Shown here: one piece after another, positions 17,347 through 25,542 of the stretch
Position numbering within the stretch: the stretch's first letter is position 1
Layout of the letters: every line of letters begins with the position of its first letter
Assembly: GCA_947493335.1 (NCBI GenBank)
Contig: CANLQO010000002.1
Coordinates: 682,001 to 746,000 of the forward strand
Source: an uncultured Paracoccaceae bacterium
GTDB taxonomy: Bacteria > Pseudomonadota > Alphaproteobacteria > Rhodobacterales > Rhodobacteraceae
Direction: 5' to 3'
Length of the DNA: 64,000 bases
Position numbers and translations under genes: made by a program
The notes under the pieces: model-generated
Database searches by the model: none
What the model was told of the DNA's origin: nothing
The model's input: the letters and a program-made list of their open reading frames with translations, nothing else

Positions 17347-18354
17347 ATGCCAGTGACAAGCATCGGGGACATGTCCCAGAACTTTCAAGCGCTGCGTCAG
17401 ACCGGTCAAATCAAGTCGCGCTTGCAGACGCTGTCACAAGAGCTTTCGACAGGTCAAACATCTGATCTCTCGGCGCGGATACGGGGGGACACCAGCGAAC
17501 TCTTCGCGCTTGACCGCGAGCTTTCCTTGTTGGACGGCTATGACCAGATCACGCAGGAGGTGAGCCGCACCTTGGCACGAGCCCAGATGCAGCTTTCGGC
17601 GATTGACCTGACGCGAAACGAACTTTCAGCGCAACTGATCACCATCTCGGAAGATTCGCTTGCACCAGAAGTCGACAAGGCAGTGGCGCGCGCGCGTACC
17701 GAATTTGCGTCTGTGGTTAATCAACTCAATGGTCGTGACGGCGACCGATCATTGTTTGCAGGATTGTCGGTCGATCGCGATGCGCTGGCAGATGCGGAAG
17801 CTATGCTATCAGACATGGTAGCCGCCATCGGTGGTGCAACGGATGCCGTGACCATTCAGGCAGTGGTCGAAAACTGGTTCGATGATCCAGCCGGCGGTTT
17901 CGCCACGATGGGATACCTTGGTGATACTGGTCCCGCCATCACTCGAAAGATCAGCGCAACTGAAACGGCAACTCTTGACGCGCGGGCTGATGATCCTGGC
18001 GTGAAAGAGGTACTGAAAGGTGTGGCGCTCGCGGCCATTGCTGACGTGATGTCTTTGACGCTTAGTCGTGTCGATCAGGCAAAGCTTGCCCGCGCTGGCG
18101 CCGATACGCTGTTTTCGGCCTCCACACCGTTTATTCAAATGCAGTCCCGTGTCGGGCTGAATGAAGAACAAGTCGCGCTTGTGCAGACCAACCACACGGC
18201 TCAGCGCACTTCATATACGCTCGCGCGAAACGATTTGACGCTGTCGGATCCATTTGAAACGGCAACGTTACTTCAAGAAATCCAACAGCAATTGGAGTTG
18301 CAGTTTGCTTCGACTGCGCGACTATCACAATTGAGCTTGGTGAATTACCTATGA
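17347..18354 (+). CDS. flgL: flagellar hook-associated protein 3 FlgL
   Basis: 335 residues, flagellin-like junction protein between FlgK and the filament. The N-terminus has IGDMSQNFQALRQTGQIKS and LQTLSQELSTGQTSDLSAR, and the C-terminus ends TATLLQEIQQQLELQFAST, both flagellin/FlgL-type helices. It lies directly behind flgK and overlaps flgI by 4 bases, the expected order. Confidence 0.88.
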   Translation: MPVTSIGDMSQNFQALRQTGQIKSRLQTLSQELSTGQTSDLSARIRGDTSELFALDRELSLLDGYDQITQEVSRTLARAQMQLSAIDLTRNELSAQLITISEDSLAPEVDKAVARARTEFASVVNQLNGRDGDRSLFAGLSVDRDALADAEAMLSDMVAAIGGATDAVTIQAVVENWFDDPAGGFATMGYLGDTGPAITRKISATETATLDARADDPGVKEVLKGVALAAIADVMSLTLSRVDQAKLARAGADTLFSASTPFIQMQSRVGLNEEQVALVQTNHTAQRTSYTLARNDLTLSDPFETATLLQEIQQQLELQFASTARLSQLSLVNYL

Positions 18355-19460
18355 GAACCGTCATTCGAAGCTTTTTGATCTGTCTTCTATTGCTCGCTCA
18401 AACCGGTGCCGCCGCCGCACCAATTCGCCTTAAGGACCTTGTCGAATTTGATGGTGTGCGCACCAACGATCTAGTCGGATACGGTCTGGTCGTTGGCTTG
18501 AACGGTACCGGTGATGGGCTTCGAAATTCTCCATTCACTGAAGAAATCATGGTGAACATCCTCGAACGTCTGGGCGTGAACGTGACCGGAGAACAGTTTC
18601 GTCCAAAGAATGTCGCGGCCGTCCTGGTGACGGCATCTTTGCCCCCCTTCTCGCGGGCCGGAAGCCCGATCGATGTCACGGTGTCGGCAATTGGGGATGC
18701 AAACAGCCTATTGGGCGGAACACTCATCATGACGCCACTCAATGCTGCAGACGGCGAAATCTATGCGGTCGCCCAAGGCACGATCATTGCGGGAGGCATC
18801 GCGGCCCAAGGGGACGCTGCCCGCGTCGTCCAGGGCGTCCCGACAGCTGGCACGATACCGGGCGGTGCCACAGTAGAACGGGAAGTTGCATTCGATTTCA
18901 GTGAGCTCTCCACAATTCGCCTGGCGCTAAGAAATCCGGACTTCACAACAGCAGGTCGCATTGAAGCTGCAATCAATCAGAATTTCGGACGGCAAGTTGC
19001 ACTGATGATTGATGCTGGAACGGTCAGCTTGAACATCGCTTCAATGCATATGGCATCGCCGGCACATGCCATGGGGCGCATAGAAAATATTCTGGTGGAG
19101 CCGGAAAGAAGAGCGCGCGTCGTTGTTGATCAACGGTCTGGCACGATTGTCATGGGGGAAGATGTGCGCATCAGCCGCGTCGCGGTGAGCCAAGGCAATC
19201 TGACCCTTCGCATTCAAGAGGCGCCACTGGTGTCACAGCCAAATCCGTTTTCGCCTGGCGAGACAGTCGTCGTGCCACGAACCAATGCGGCGATTGAGCA
19301 GGAACCGGGAACGGGACTCGCAGTCGTCCCAGGGGGCACCTCGTTGAGTCAGGTTATCGCCGGACTGAACGCGCTTGGCGTTGCGCCAAACGACATGATT
19401 GACATCCTAAAGAGCATCAAGGCGAGTGGCGCACTGCACGCGGAATTTATCGTGCAGTAA
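18351..19460 (+). CDS. flgI: flagellar P-ring protein FlgI
   Basis: 369 residues, periplasmic P-ring subunit around the rod in the peptidoglycan layer. A signal peptide (FLICLLLLAQTGAAAAP) leads into IRLKDLVEFDGVRTNDLVG and YGLVVGLNGTGDGLRN, classic FlgI motifs. The C-terminal GTSLSQVIAGLNALGVAPND and DMIDILKSIKASGALHAE are also typical. Last gene of the flgE operon. The next 397 bases hold no recognised gene before convergent fliP. Confidence 0.96.
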   Translation: MRTVIRSFLICLLLLAQTGAAAAPIRLKDLVEFDGVRTNDLVGYGLVVGLNGTGDGLRNSPFTEEIMVNILERLGVNVTGEQFRPKNVAAVLVTASLPPFSRAGSPIDVTVSAIGDANSLLGGTLIMTPLNAADGEIYAVAQGTIIAGGIAAQGDAARVVQGVPTAGTIPGGATVEREVAFDFSELSTIRLALRNPDFTTAGRIEAAINQNFGRQVALMIDAGTVSLNIASMHMASPAHAMGRIENILVEPERRARVVVDQRSGTIVMGEDVRISRVAVSQGNLTLRIQEAPLVSQPNPFSPGETVVVPRTNAAIEQEPGTGLAVVPGGTSLSQVIAGLNALGVAPNDMIDILKSIKASGALHAEFIVQ

Positions 19461-19857
19461 TCTTGATTTTCCTGTTAGCGTTGGATCCCTGATTTTATGT
19501 GACGTCGAATCTGGACCAGGCGCACCGGTATGAATTCTGCCAGTCCTCAGGCAAATGAATTTCAGATGGTTTACGAACGGTCGTAACCGACCTGTCGACA
19601 CGAACGGTCTTCGCCGATTAGAGGTGCGCCTTTAGTCGCCCCGAATTCATCCTGAACTGTGTCCTCGCCAATGTGGGCTGCGACTTATTGTGCCGGCGGA
19701 GAGTATTGCCGGCTTTTGCGCGACTACGAACAAGAGATAAGCTGCTCATCTGGCATATCCGTATGGCTGGCATTCGCACAAATTTGGCTGTCGAGCTGAT
19801 GTTCAACTTTGCCACGCAGAAATGTCAAACTTTCAGCGGTTCTGGCGATGCCGGATC
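19461..19857. other. 397-base gap without a recognised gene
   Basis: Lies between convergent flgI and fliP. Only short overlapping frames are present (up to about 64 codons), none with a good ribosome site or a family I recognise. On the minus strand one frame (about 19500-19620) gives a peptide containing HLPEDWQNSYRCAWSRF, which looks protein-like but has no start. It may be the decayed tail of a lost gene. No terminator hairpin with a T-run was seen. Confidence 0.5.
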
Positions 19858-20610
19858 CTATGTGTAGCCCCTGACCAAACTCGCGGCAATCAGGGCCCAT
19901 CCATCAGCGACAACAAAGAACGCTAATTTGAAGGGAAGCGAGACAATCGCGGGCGGAACCATCATCATCCCCATCGACATAAGAACCGCAGCAACGACGA
20001 GGTCGATGATCAGGAATGGCAGGAAAATCATAAAGCCGACTTGAAACGCATGCTCGATTTCGCTCAGCAAGAATGATGGAACCAACACCGAAAGGGGCGC
20101 ATCAAGAGGGCGTAAGCCGGGGATCAAATCTGGCCGGAGTGATGCGAGTTCATCCAGCGTTTCGCCATCGACGCGCGCTGCCATAAAGGCCCGTAATGGT
20201 GACATGGCTTGCGAAAACCCATCTTCCACAGGCAGCACGCCATCGATCATCGGTTTGATGCCATTTATCCAACTTTCGGTGAAGACAGGCTCCATCACGA
20301 AATAGGTCAGGAACAGCGCCAGCGAGACCATCAACATATTGGGGGGCGATTGCTGCAATCCGATGGCTTGTCTCAGAATGGCCAGCACCGTGATAATGAA
20401 CGGAAAACAGGTGACCATTATCGCGATGCCTGGCACCAGACTGAGTATGGTAACCAGTGCCAACAACTGGACCGAACGTGTTGCGAGAGATCCATCGTCA
20501 CTGAGCGTCAGCGTCACGTCCTGGGCGGCCGCAGGCACCGCGGCACAAACAAGAGCAAGGCACAGGCCGCCGAAAAGGCCCGCCCGCTTAGGCCAGGTCG
20601 CGCGTATCAC
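19858..20610 (-). CDS. fliP: flagellar export gate protein FliP
   Basis: 250 residues, core of the flagellar type III export gate in the inner membrane. It has a signal peptide (GLCLALVCAAVPAAAQ), then VTILSLVPGIAIMVTCFPFIITVLAILRQ split over the first helix pair, and QVGFMIFLPFLIIDLVVAAVL plus MGMMMVPPAIVSLPFKLAFFV, which are FliP signatures. Its start lies 23 bases inside fliN, a coupled overlap. Last gene of fliF-fliH-fliN-fliP. Confidence 0.96.
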   Translation of the reverse strand: MIRATWPKRAGLFGGLCLALVCAAVPAAAQDVTLTLSDDGSLATRSVQLLALVTILSLVPGIAIMVTCFPFIITVLAILRQAIGLQQSPPNMLMVSLALFLTYFVMEPVFTESWINGIKPMIDGVLPVEDGFSQAMSPLRAFMAARVDGETLDELASLRPDLIPGLRPLDAPLSVLVPSFLLSEIEHAFQVGFMIFLPFLIIDLVVAAVLMSMGMMMVPPAIVSLPFKLAFFVVADGWALIAASLVRGYT

Positions 20611-20896
20611 TTACAACTTCCGTGAGGCGGACAGCGAGTTGACCCTGCTCTGCGCCTTCAAGTTCCTGCAATTCACCACGGGCAATCAGCCGATCCCCGA
20701 CATAAAGTTCAACAGGGTCATCGATCCGACGATCCAACGGCATGACCGCGTTCTGCCCCAATTCCAGCAGTTCGCGGATCGCTGGGCGCGCCTTTCCGAC
20801 CGAGACAGTTACCTCAATCGGGATCTTTTGCAGCAAGCTGGTTCCGCCAGCTGCAGATGGCGGAGATTCGACAGCGACTGTGTCCGGTTCATCCAT
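20588..20896 (-). CDS. fliN: flagellar switch protein FliN
   Basis: 102 residues, one SpoA/FliMN C-terminal domain that builds the cytoplasmic C-ring. Visible are LLQKIPIEVTVSVGKARPAI, ELLELGQNAVMPLDRRIDDPV and ELYVGDRLIARGELQELEG, closely matching the FliN consensus. It overlaps fliH by 8 bases at its start and fliP at its end. No fliM or fliG is present in this window, so the rest of the switch must be encoded elsewhere or replaced. Confidence 0.92.
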   Translation of the reverse strand: MDEPDTVAVESPPSAAGGTSLLQKIPIEVTVSVGKARPAIRELLELGQNAVMPLDRRIDDPVELYVGDRLIARGELQELEGAEQGQLAVRLTEVVSDTRDLA

Positions 20897-21455
20897 GCTC
20901 TGATTGCTCCTGTGTCATCTCGAAAAATGCAGTCATGATTTCTTTGAGCCCCTCCAGCACGGCCTCAGCGTCGATCGCCGTCTCAACCGGACCGCGTTGG
21001 ATTAGCGCAGCATGGAGCGGTTGCTCCGCGCCGCCCTTGATCGCGACATCCTGACTTCCAAGCTGAGCGACCAGGTGACTGACGGCTGCAACTTGATCGG
21101 GGTGAACGATGAGCTCGCAGGGCTGGCGCACATCTGCGTGAGCTGCGTCGGTCAATTGTGCGACAAGGCGTGTGTGATAGGTCGTGTCCACTGTGGCCGG
21201 CAGGATTTTGGCGACCAGTGCCTCGAAGAGCGGGGTGAGCCCTTGCAGAATGATCTGGCGCGCCTCAGCGAAACCGAATGAGATGTCTTCAATGGCCTGA
21301 ACGAGGGCGGCATCGACAGCGGCCTGTGCCGCTGCGGCTTCTGCCATCCCGGCTGCAAAGCCCGCGTCGTATCCCGGGAGCGTTTCCGCCTTTTGTTCGG
21401 TGACGCGATCCGCGTCCGCGTCCGAGAAGTCTTGAAGTGCAAGAAGCAATGCCAT
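20889..21455 (-). CDS. fliH: FliH-like flagellar export ATPase regulator
   Basis: 188 residues. FliH binds and restrains the export ATPase FliI and docks it to the C-ring. The N-terminal half is Ala- and Glu-rich helix (AGFAAGMAEAAAAQAAVDAAL). The C-terminal half follows the FliH pattern: CELIVHPDQVAAVSHLVAQL, then VAIKGGAEQPLHAALIQRG and VETAIDAEAVLEGLKEI. I chose the ATG at 21455, 7 bases after AAAGG; a TTG at 21461 overlapping the fliF stop is the alternative. The sequence is divergent and the call leans on position between fliF and fliN. Confidence 0.7.
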   Translation of the reverse strand: MALLLALQDFSDADADRVTEQKAETLPGYDAGFAAGMAEAAAAQAAVDAALVQAIEDISFGFAEARQIILQGLTPLFEALVAKILPATVDTTYHTRLVAQLTDAAHADVRQPCELIVHPDQVAAVSHLVAQLGSQDVAIKGGAEQPLHAALIQRGPVETAIDAEAVLEGLKEIMTAFFEMTQEQSEHG

Positions 21456-21457
21456 GA

Positions 21458-23020
21458 TCAAGCCTTTTCAGTCGGGTTTGGTTCTTCCATCCAGTCCTGC
21501 AAAATCTGGACTGTCTCGGTCTCACGCTCCGCAATCATTTCGCGCAGACGCGCAACGGCATCTGGTGGGGCGACGGTACCTTCGATCATGGTTGTGGCCT
21601 CACCAGTGTCCGTTGGCAGCCCATCTGAAAGTTCGAGTCCGGAAGGCGCCGGCAGGACCGCGGCCTCAGCCCGTGTTTGTGCGTTCGTCAGAACCGGCCG
21701 CACCACAAAGAGCCCAAGGATCAGGGCTACCAGAGCGGCCACGCCCACCTGAATCAATTGCATGACATTCAATGGCTGGTTGAGGATGCCGCTTGCGACA
21801 GCCTCTGACCCGAGTTCGGGGACCGGATCAAACGGCAAGGACCGCAGGGTCAGCACATCTCCGCGTTCGGTATCCAGTCCAACGGCGGAGGCGACAAGTT
21901 CTTCCAAAGCGACGAGTTCTTCCGCTGATCGCGGTGTGCTTTCAACGGCCCCATCTGCGGTGAGCGTTTGCACATCATTGACCAGAACTGCGACAGTCAA
22001 ACGTCGGATATCGCCCGGGCCACGCACCACTTGCCGTTCGGTCTGCGAGATCTCGTAATTCGTCAGGGCGCGGGTTTCGCTATTGTCGTTGCTGGACGAC
22101 CCACCATTCGCAGCGGCATCACCGTCAGGCAGGTTTGACGCGACGGTAACGTCACCACCACGGGTATCCTGCGCCTTGGCTTCGCTTTCAGTCACATCGG
22201 TGCTGATCGCGACGCGGCTGTCGGGGTCAATCAAGCGTTCCGTTATTTGCTCACTTTCGGTGATCGTGTCGACGGTCACTTCAACGACGGCATTTCCGGG
22301 GCCGACGCGCGCGGCCAGCAAACGCTCTGCCTGATCACGCAACACCGCGGCCTTTTCATCACCCGCCGCCGAGGATGGTGTATCAACAGCGTCGGACAAA
22401 AGACCGCCGCGGTCATCAATGACGGCCACGTCATTGGGATCCAGTCCCGAGACTGCGGCGGCCACAAGGTATTGAAATGCTTTGACTTGTTGAACGGAAA
22501 GTTGGCCGCCAGAAGTTGTGACAGTCACTGCAGCGGTCGCCTTCTGACTACGCGCGAAGGCACGGCTGCTTGGGGTTGAAATATGAACCCGCGCGGCACG
22601 AACAGCCGGGCTTGCTAGGATTGTCCGCGCAAGCTCACCCTCGCGGGCGCGCCAGTATGCGGCGTCAAACATCTGGCTCGTTGTGCCAAAGCCAGAGAGA
22701 CCATCCAACAACTCGTAGCCCTGTGCGCCAGTGGCGGGCAACCCTTCGCCCGCTAGCGACATGCGCAGCGAATCGCGCATCGCGGCGTCGACATAGATTG
22801 CCCCGCCGCGCACCTCGTAAACCACACCGCGCGCATCGAGCGCGGTGATCACATCGCCTGCGGCAGATGACTCCAGCCCGCCGTACAGCAGTGTCAAATC
22901 TTTCTGAGACGCAGCCCGCGCGACAAACATGACTGCCAGAAACACCGCAATTGTGGTCCCAACCACAACCAACCGGCGTCCTACACTGAGTGTCGACCAA
23001 ACAGACAAAAGATTCTGCAA
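21458..23020 (-). CDS. fliF: flagellar MS-ring protein FliF
   Basis: 520 residues; forms the inner-membrane MS ring on which the basal body is built. An N-terminal membrane helix (RLVVVGTTIAVFLAVMFVA, about 15-33) leads to KDLTLLYGGLESSAAGDVI and RVHISTPSSRAFARSQKATA, both FliF signatures, then the helix VGVAALVALILGLFVV near 435. The C-terminal tail ends ETVQILQDWMEEPNP, the part that normally binds FliG, although no fliG lies next to it. First gene of its operon, divergent from fliL. Confidence 0.95.
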   Translation of the reverse strand: MQNLLSVWSTLSVGRRLVVVGTTIAVFLAVMFVARAASQKDLTLLYGGLESSAAGDVITALDARGVVYEVRGGAIYVDAAMRDSLRMSLAGEGLPATGAQGYELLDGLSGFGTTSQMFDAAYWRAREGELARTILASPAVRAARVHISTPSSRAFARSQKATAAVTVTTSGGQLSVQQVKAFQYLVAAAVSGLDPNDVAVIDDRGGLLSDAVDTPSSAAGDEKAAVLRDQAERLLAARVGPGNAVVEVTVDTITESEQITERLIDPDSRVAISTDVTESEAKAQDTRGGDVTVASNLPDGDAAANGGSSSNDNSETRALTNYEISQTERQVVRGPGDIRRLTVAVLVNDVQTLTADGAVESTPRSAEELVALEELVASAVGLDTERGDVLTLRSLPFDPVPELGSEAVASGILNQPLNVMQLIQVGVAALVALILGLFVVRPVLTNAQTRAEAAVLPAPSGLELSDGLPTDTGEATTMIEGTVAPPDAVARLREMIAERETETVQILQDWMEEPNPTEKA

Positions 23021-23080
23021 CTGGATTCTCCAAATCTTGCGAGCGTTCTGCTCGTTAATCCGGTTATGGGGGCAACAGGC

Positions 23081-23095
23081 TTAACAATCGGTTAG
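23081..23095. promoter_or_regulatory. CtrA-like box between fliF and fliL
   Basis: TTAA (23081-23084), 7 bases, TTAG (23092-23095), one mismatch from TTAA-N7-TTAA. It sits in the 123-base divergent gap, 60 bases from fliF and 48 from the fliL ATG, so it could act on both. Confidence 0.5.
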
Positions 23096-23143
23096 GGCCT
23101 TGCGGTTTATGACGGGGCAACCGGATAAATTGTGAGATGCGTC

Positions 23144-23665
23144 ATGACAGCCGCCGCAGACATCGAACCAGAAGCACCCCCAAAGAAGTCAAAGATGCCT
23201 TTGATTCTTGGACTTGTTCTGGCCCTCGTGGGCGGCGGCGGCGGGTTTTTTGCCGTCAGTAGCGGGCTCATCCTGGCTGGCGGCGAATCGGATGCAAAAC
23301 ACGATGAAGGACACGCGGACAGCGGGGATCACAGTAGCGAAGATGGGGACAAACCGGATGGGCCAACGGCTGCTTTTGTCCCGATTGAGCCCCTTGTGAT
23401 CTCGATTGCCGGAACCGGCGGAACGCGGTTCCTGCGGTTTGGGGCTCAGCTTGAAGTCCCGCCAGAGCATGAGGCCGAGGTCGCAGCGATCATGCCCCGT
23501 ATTGTGGACGTGTTGAACGGATACCTCCGTGCCGTTGATCTCGAAGAGCTGGCTGATCCTGATGTGCTCGTCCGGTTGCGCGGGCAAATGTTGCGCCGTG
23601 TGCAGGTCGTCACCGGCCAAAAACAGGTGCGTGACTTGCTGATTATGGAATTTGTGCTGAACTAG
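23144..23665 (+). CDS. fliL: flagellar basal-body protein FliL (first copy)
   Basis: 173 residues. Single-pass inner-membrane protein that rings the stator and supports torque. A short cytoplasmic lead is followed by the membrane helix MPLILGLVLALVGGGGGFFAV, an Asp/His-rich linker (DEGHADSGDHSSEDGDKPDG) and the periplasmic FliL domain (RFLRFGAQLEVPPEHEAEVA, ending VRDLLIMEFVLN). The start at 23144 is preferred over an in-frame GTG at 23132, though neither has a clear ribosome site. A second FliL-family gene lies at 32242-32748. Confidence 0.88.
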   Translation: MTAAADIEPEAPPKKSKMPLILGLVLALVGGGGGFFAVSSGLILAGGESDAKHDEGHADSGDHSSEDGDKPDGPTAAFVPIEPLVISIAGTGGTRFLRFGAQLEVPPEHEAEVAAIMPRIVDVLNGYLRAVDLEELADPDVLVRLRGQMLRRVQVVTGQKQVRDLLIMEFVLN

Positions 23666-23677
23666 AAGGGGACAGCC

Positions 23678-24019
23678 ATGGCAATGATTGCCGATATTTT
23701 GCTACTTGCCGGTGCCTTAGGGGCAGGGTTTTACTGTCACATTCTGTCGGGGCGATTGCGTCGTTTTACCGATCTTGAAAAGGGCGTCGGCGGTGCTGTC
23801 GCAGTGCTTTCAGCCCAAGTTGATGACCTTGCTAAGTCTCTGGAATCGGCCCAATCGACAGCGACGTCGTCGGTCAGCACGCTGACAGAGGTTAGCGCGC
23901 GCGCGGAAAAAGCGGCGCGTCACCTCGAGCTTTTGGTCGCGTCGATGCACGACCTGCCAGAAGAAAAGCCGGTTGAGATGAACCCGTTCTTTGTCCGCCA
24001 AAGTGAGAACCAGCAATGA
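23678..24019 (+). CDS. membrane-anchored coiled-coil protein, flagellar operon
   Basis: 113 residues, unrecognised. One N-terminal membrane helix (about 4-20, IADILLLAGALGAGFYCHI), then a long heptad-like helix (GGAVAVLSAQVDDLAKSLES and following) and a short polar tail with FFVRQSENQQ. It begins 12 bases after fliL with GGGGAC upstream and overlaps the MotE-like gene by 4 bases. The context suggests a motor or stator accessory role. Confidence 0.75.
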   Translation: MAMIADILLLAGALGAGFYCHILSGRLRRFTDLEKGVGGAVAVLSAQVDDLAKSLESAQSTATSSVSTLTEVSARAEKAARHLELLVASMHDLPEEKPVEMNPFFVRQSENQQ

Positions 24020-24594
24020 CGCGCCGCCCACGACAAAAGCGGGGCACATTGCACGTGATCGGCGGGCTTCTGGTCGCCTCTGCCGTCTTGCGGGTCACCA
24101 TGACAGGTCAGGCGGTCGCGGAAAATGCAATTGTCGAGCCAGAGGAAGAGCAGGTTACCGCCCCGGTTGTTCAGGCCTCGACCCCTGCCGCCGCAGAGCC
24201 ATTGTTGCGCGCGCTGCAAGAAAGAGAGGCGCGATTGGCCGCGCGCGAAGGGCAATTTGCCGACCGGATGCAGGCCTTGCGTTTGGCCGAGGCCGAGGTG
24301 ACGGAAAAGCTTGCAGCTTTGACCGCTGCGGAAGAGGCGCTGCGGGCAACAATTGCGCTCGCCGATTCGGCGGCGGAATCTGATCTGGAGCGACTTACCC
24401 GGGTCTACGAAAACATGAAGCCCAAGGATGCCGCAGAGCTTTTTGAGCAGATGACGCCAGACTTCGCGGCAGGGTTTCTTGGCATGATGGAACCTGTGGC
24501 AGCCGCACAGATCATGACATTGATCACACCGGAAGTTGCCTATTCCATCAGCGCCGTGCTGGCAGGCCGCAATGCGGGCGTCCCGACAGAGTGA
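24016..24594 (+). CDS. MotE-like protein with MgtE/FliG-type C-terminal domain
   Basis: 192 residues. The N-terminal hydrophobic stretch (HVIGGLLVASAVLRVTMTGQAVA) acts as a signal or anchor. A long charged coiled coil follows (EREARLAAREGQFADRMQAL). The C-terminus ERLTRVYENMKPKDAAELFE, then MTPDFAAGFLGMMEPVAAAQIM, matches the MgtE N-terminal/FliG-like helical repeat seen in MotE proteins. In rhizobia MotE is a periplasmic chaperone, and in Cereibacter sphaeroides Fla2 a MotE is needed for rotation with a protein called MotK. Here it sits directly before motA, as expected for a stator helper. Confidence 0.75.
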   Translation: MTRRPRQKRGTLHVIGGLLVASAVLRVTMTGQAVAENAIVEPEEEQVTAPVVQASTPAAAEPLLRALQEREARLAAREGQFADRMQALRLAEAEVTEKLAALTAAEEALRATIALADSAAESDLERLTRVYENMKPKDAAELFEQMTPDFAAGFLGMMEPVAAAQIMTLITPEVAYSISAVLAGRNAGVPTE

Positions 24595-24672
24595 TCCCCA
24601 CGCTTCCTTAACCTCCATATTGCATTGTGCAATTGCGGCGACTTGCCGATTTGAACGCAAAGGAATCATTTG

Positions 24673-25542
24673 ATGATTGGCCTGATTGGCATCGTTATCG
24701 TCTTCGTCATGGTCTTCGGCGGCTATCTTCTTGCTGGCGGCAAGATGGGGATCATTCTCAAGTCTTTGCCGTTTGAAATGATCATGATCGGTGGTGCCGC
24801 ACTGGGCGCGTTTGTCATCGCCAACGATATGTCCGCGATCAAGCACACTCTCGCCGACATCGGAAAGGTCTTCAAAGGTCCGAAATGGAAGCGCCAGGAC
24901 TATAAGGACTTGATGTGCCTGCTGTTCGAGTTGATCCGCGTCGCGCGCGCCAATCCGGTCGAACTGGAGGGCCACATCGAAGCGCCAGACGAAAGCAGCA
25001 TCTTCGGCAAATATCCCAAATTGCTGAAGGACAAAGACTCGGTTTCGCTGATTTGCGATACGCTGCGATCGGCTTCAATGAACTACGATGATCCGCATCA
25101 GGTGGAAGAAGTTCTTGAGAAGCGCATTGAAGCAACGCTGCATCACAAGATGCATTCAAGCCATGCATTGCAGACAATCGCGGATGGTTTGCCAGCACTT
25201 GGGATCGTTGCGGCCGTGCTTGGCGTTATCAAGACCATGGGGTCCATTGATCAGCCGCCAGAAGTGCTCGGCAAGTTGATTGGTGGTGCTCTCGTCGGTA
25301 CTTTTTTGGGGGTGTTCCTCGCGTATGGCCTGGTTGGACCATTCTCCGTGCGCGTGAAGGCCGTTATCGAAGAAGATGCTCATTTTCAGCAGTTGATCCG
25401 TGAAATCCTCATCGCAAATCTGCATCGTCATGCGCCCAATATCTGTATTGAGGTCGGTCGGCAAAACACGCCATCTCACGTCCGGCCAGACTTTGGTGAG
25501 CTGGAAGAGGCGTTGAAATCCGTAAAGCAGGACGCCGCCTGA
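24673..25542 (+). CDS. motA: flagellar motor stator protein MotA
   Basis: 289 residues, four membrane helices; with MotB it forms the proton-driven stator. It has IGLIGIVIVFVMVFGGYLLA at the N-terminus, the cytoplasmic loop MHSSHALQTIADGLPALGI, AAVLGVIKTMGSIDQPPEVLG and GALVGTFLGVFLAYGLVGPF, all MotA consensus. The ATG at 24673 has AGGA 8 bases upstream. Its stop overlaps the next ATG by 1 base. Confidence 0.96.
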   Translation: MIGLIGIVIVFVMVFGGYLLAGGKMGIILKSLPFEMIMIGGAALGAFVIANDMSAIKHTLADIGKVFKGPKWKRQDYKDLMCLLFELIRVARANPVELEGHIEAPDESSIFGKYPKLLKDKDSVSLICDTLRSASMNYDDPHQVEEVLEKRIEATLHHKMHSSHALQTIADGLPALGIVAAVLGVIKTMGSIDQPPEVLGKLIGGALVGTFLGVFLAYGLVGPFSVRVKAVIEEDAHFQQLIREILIANLHRHAPNICIEVGRQNTPSHVRPDFGELEEALKSVKQDAA

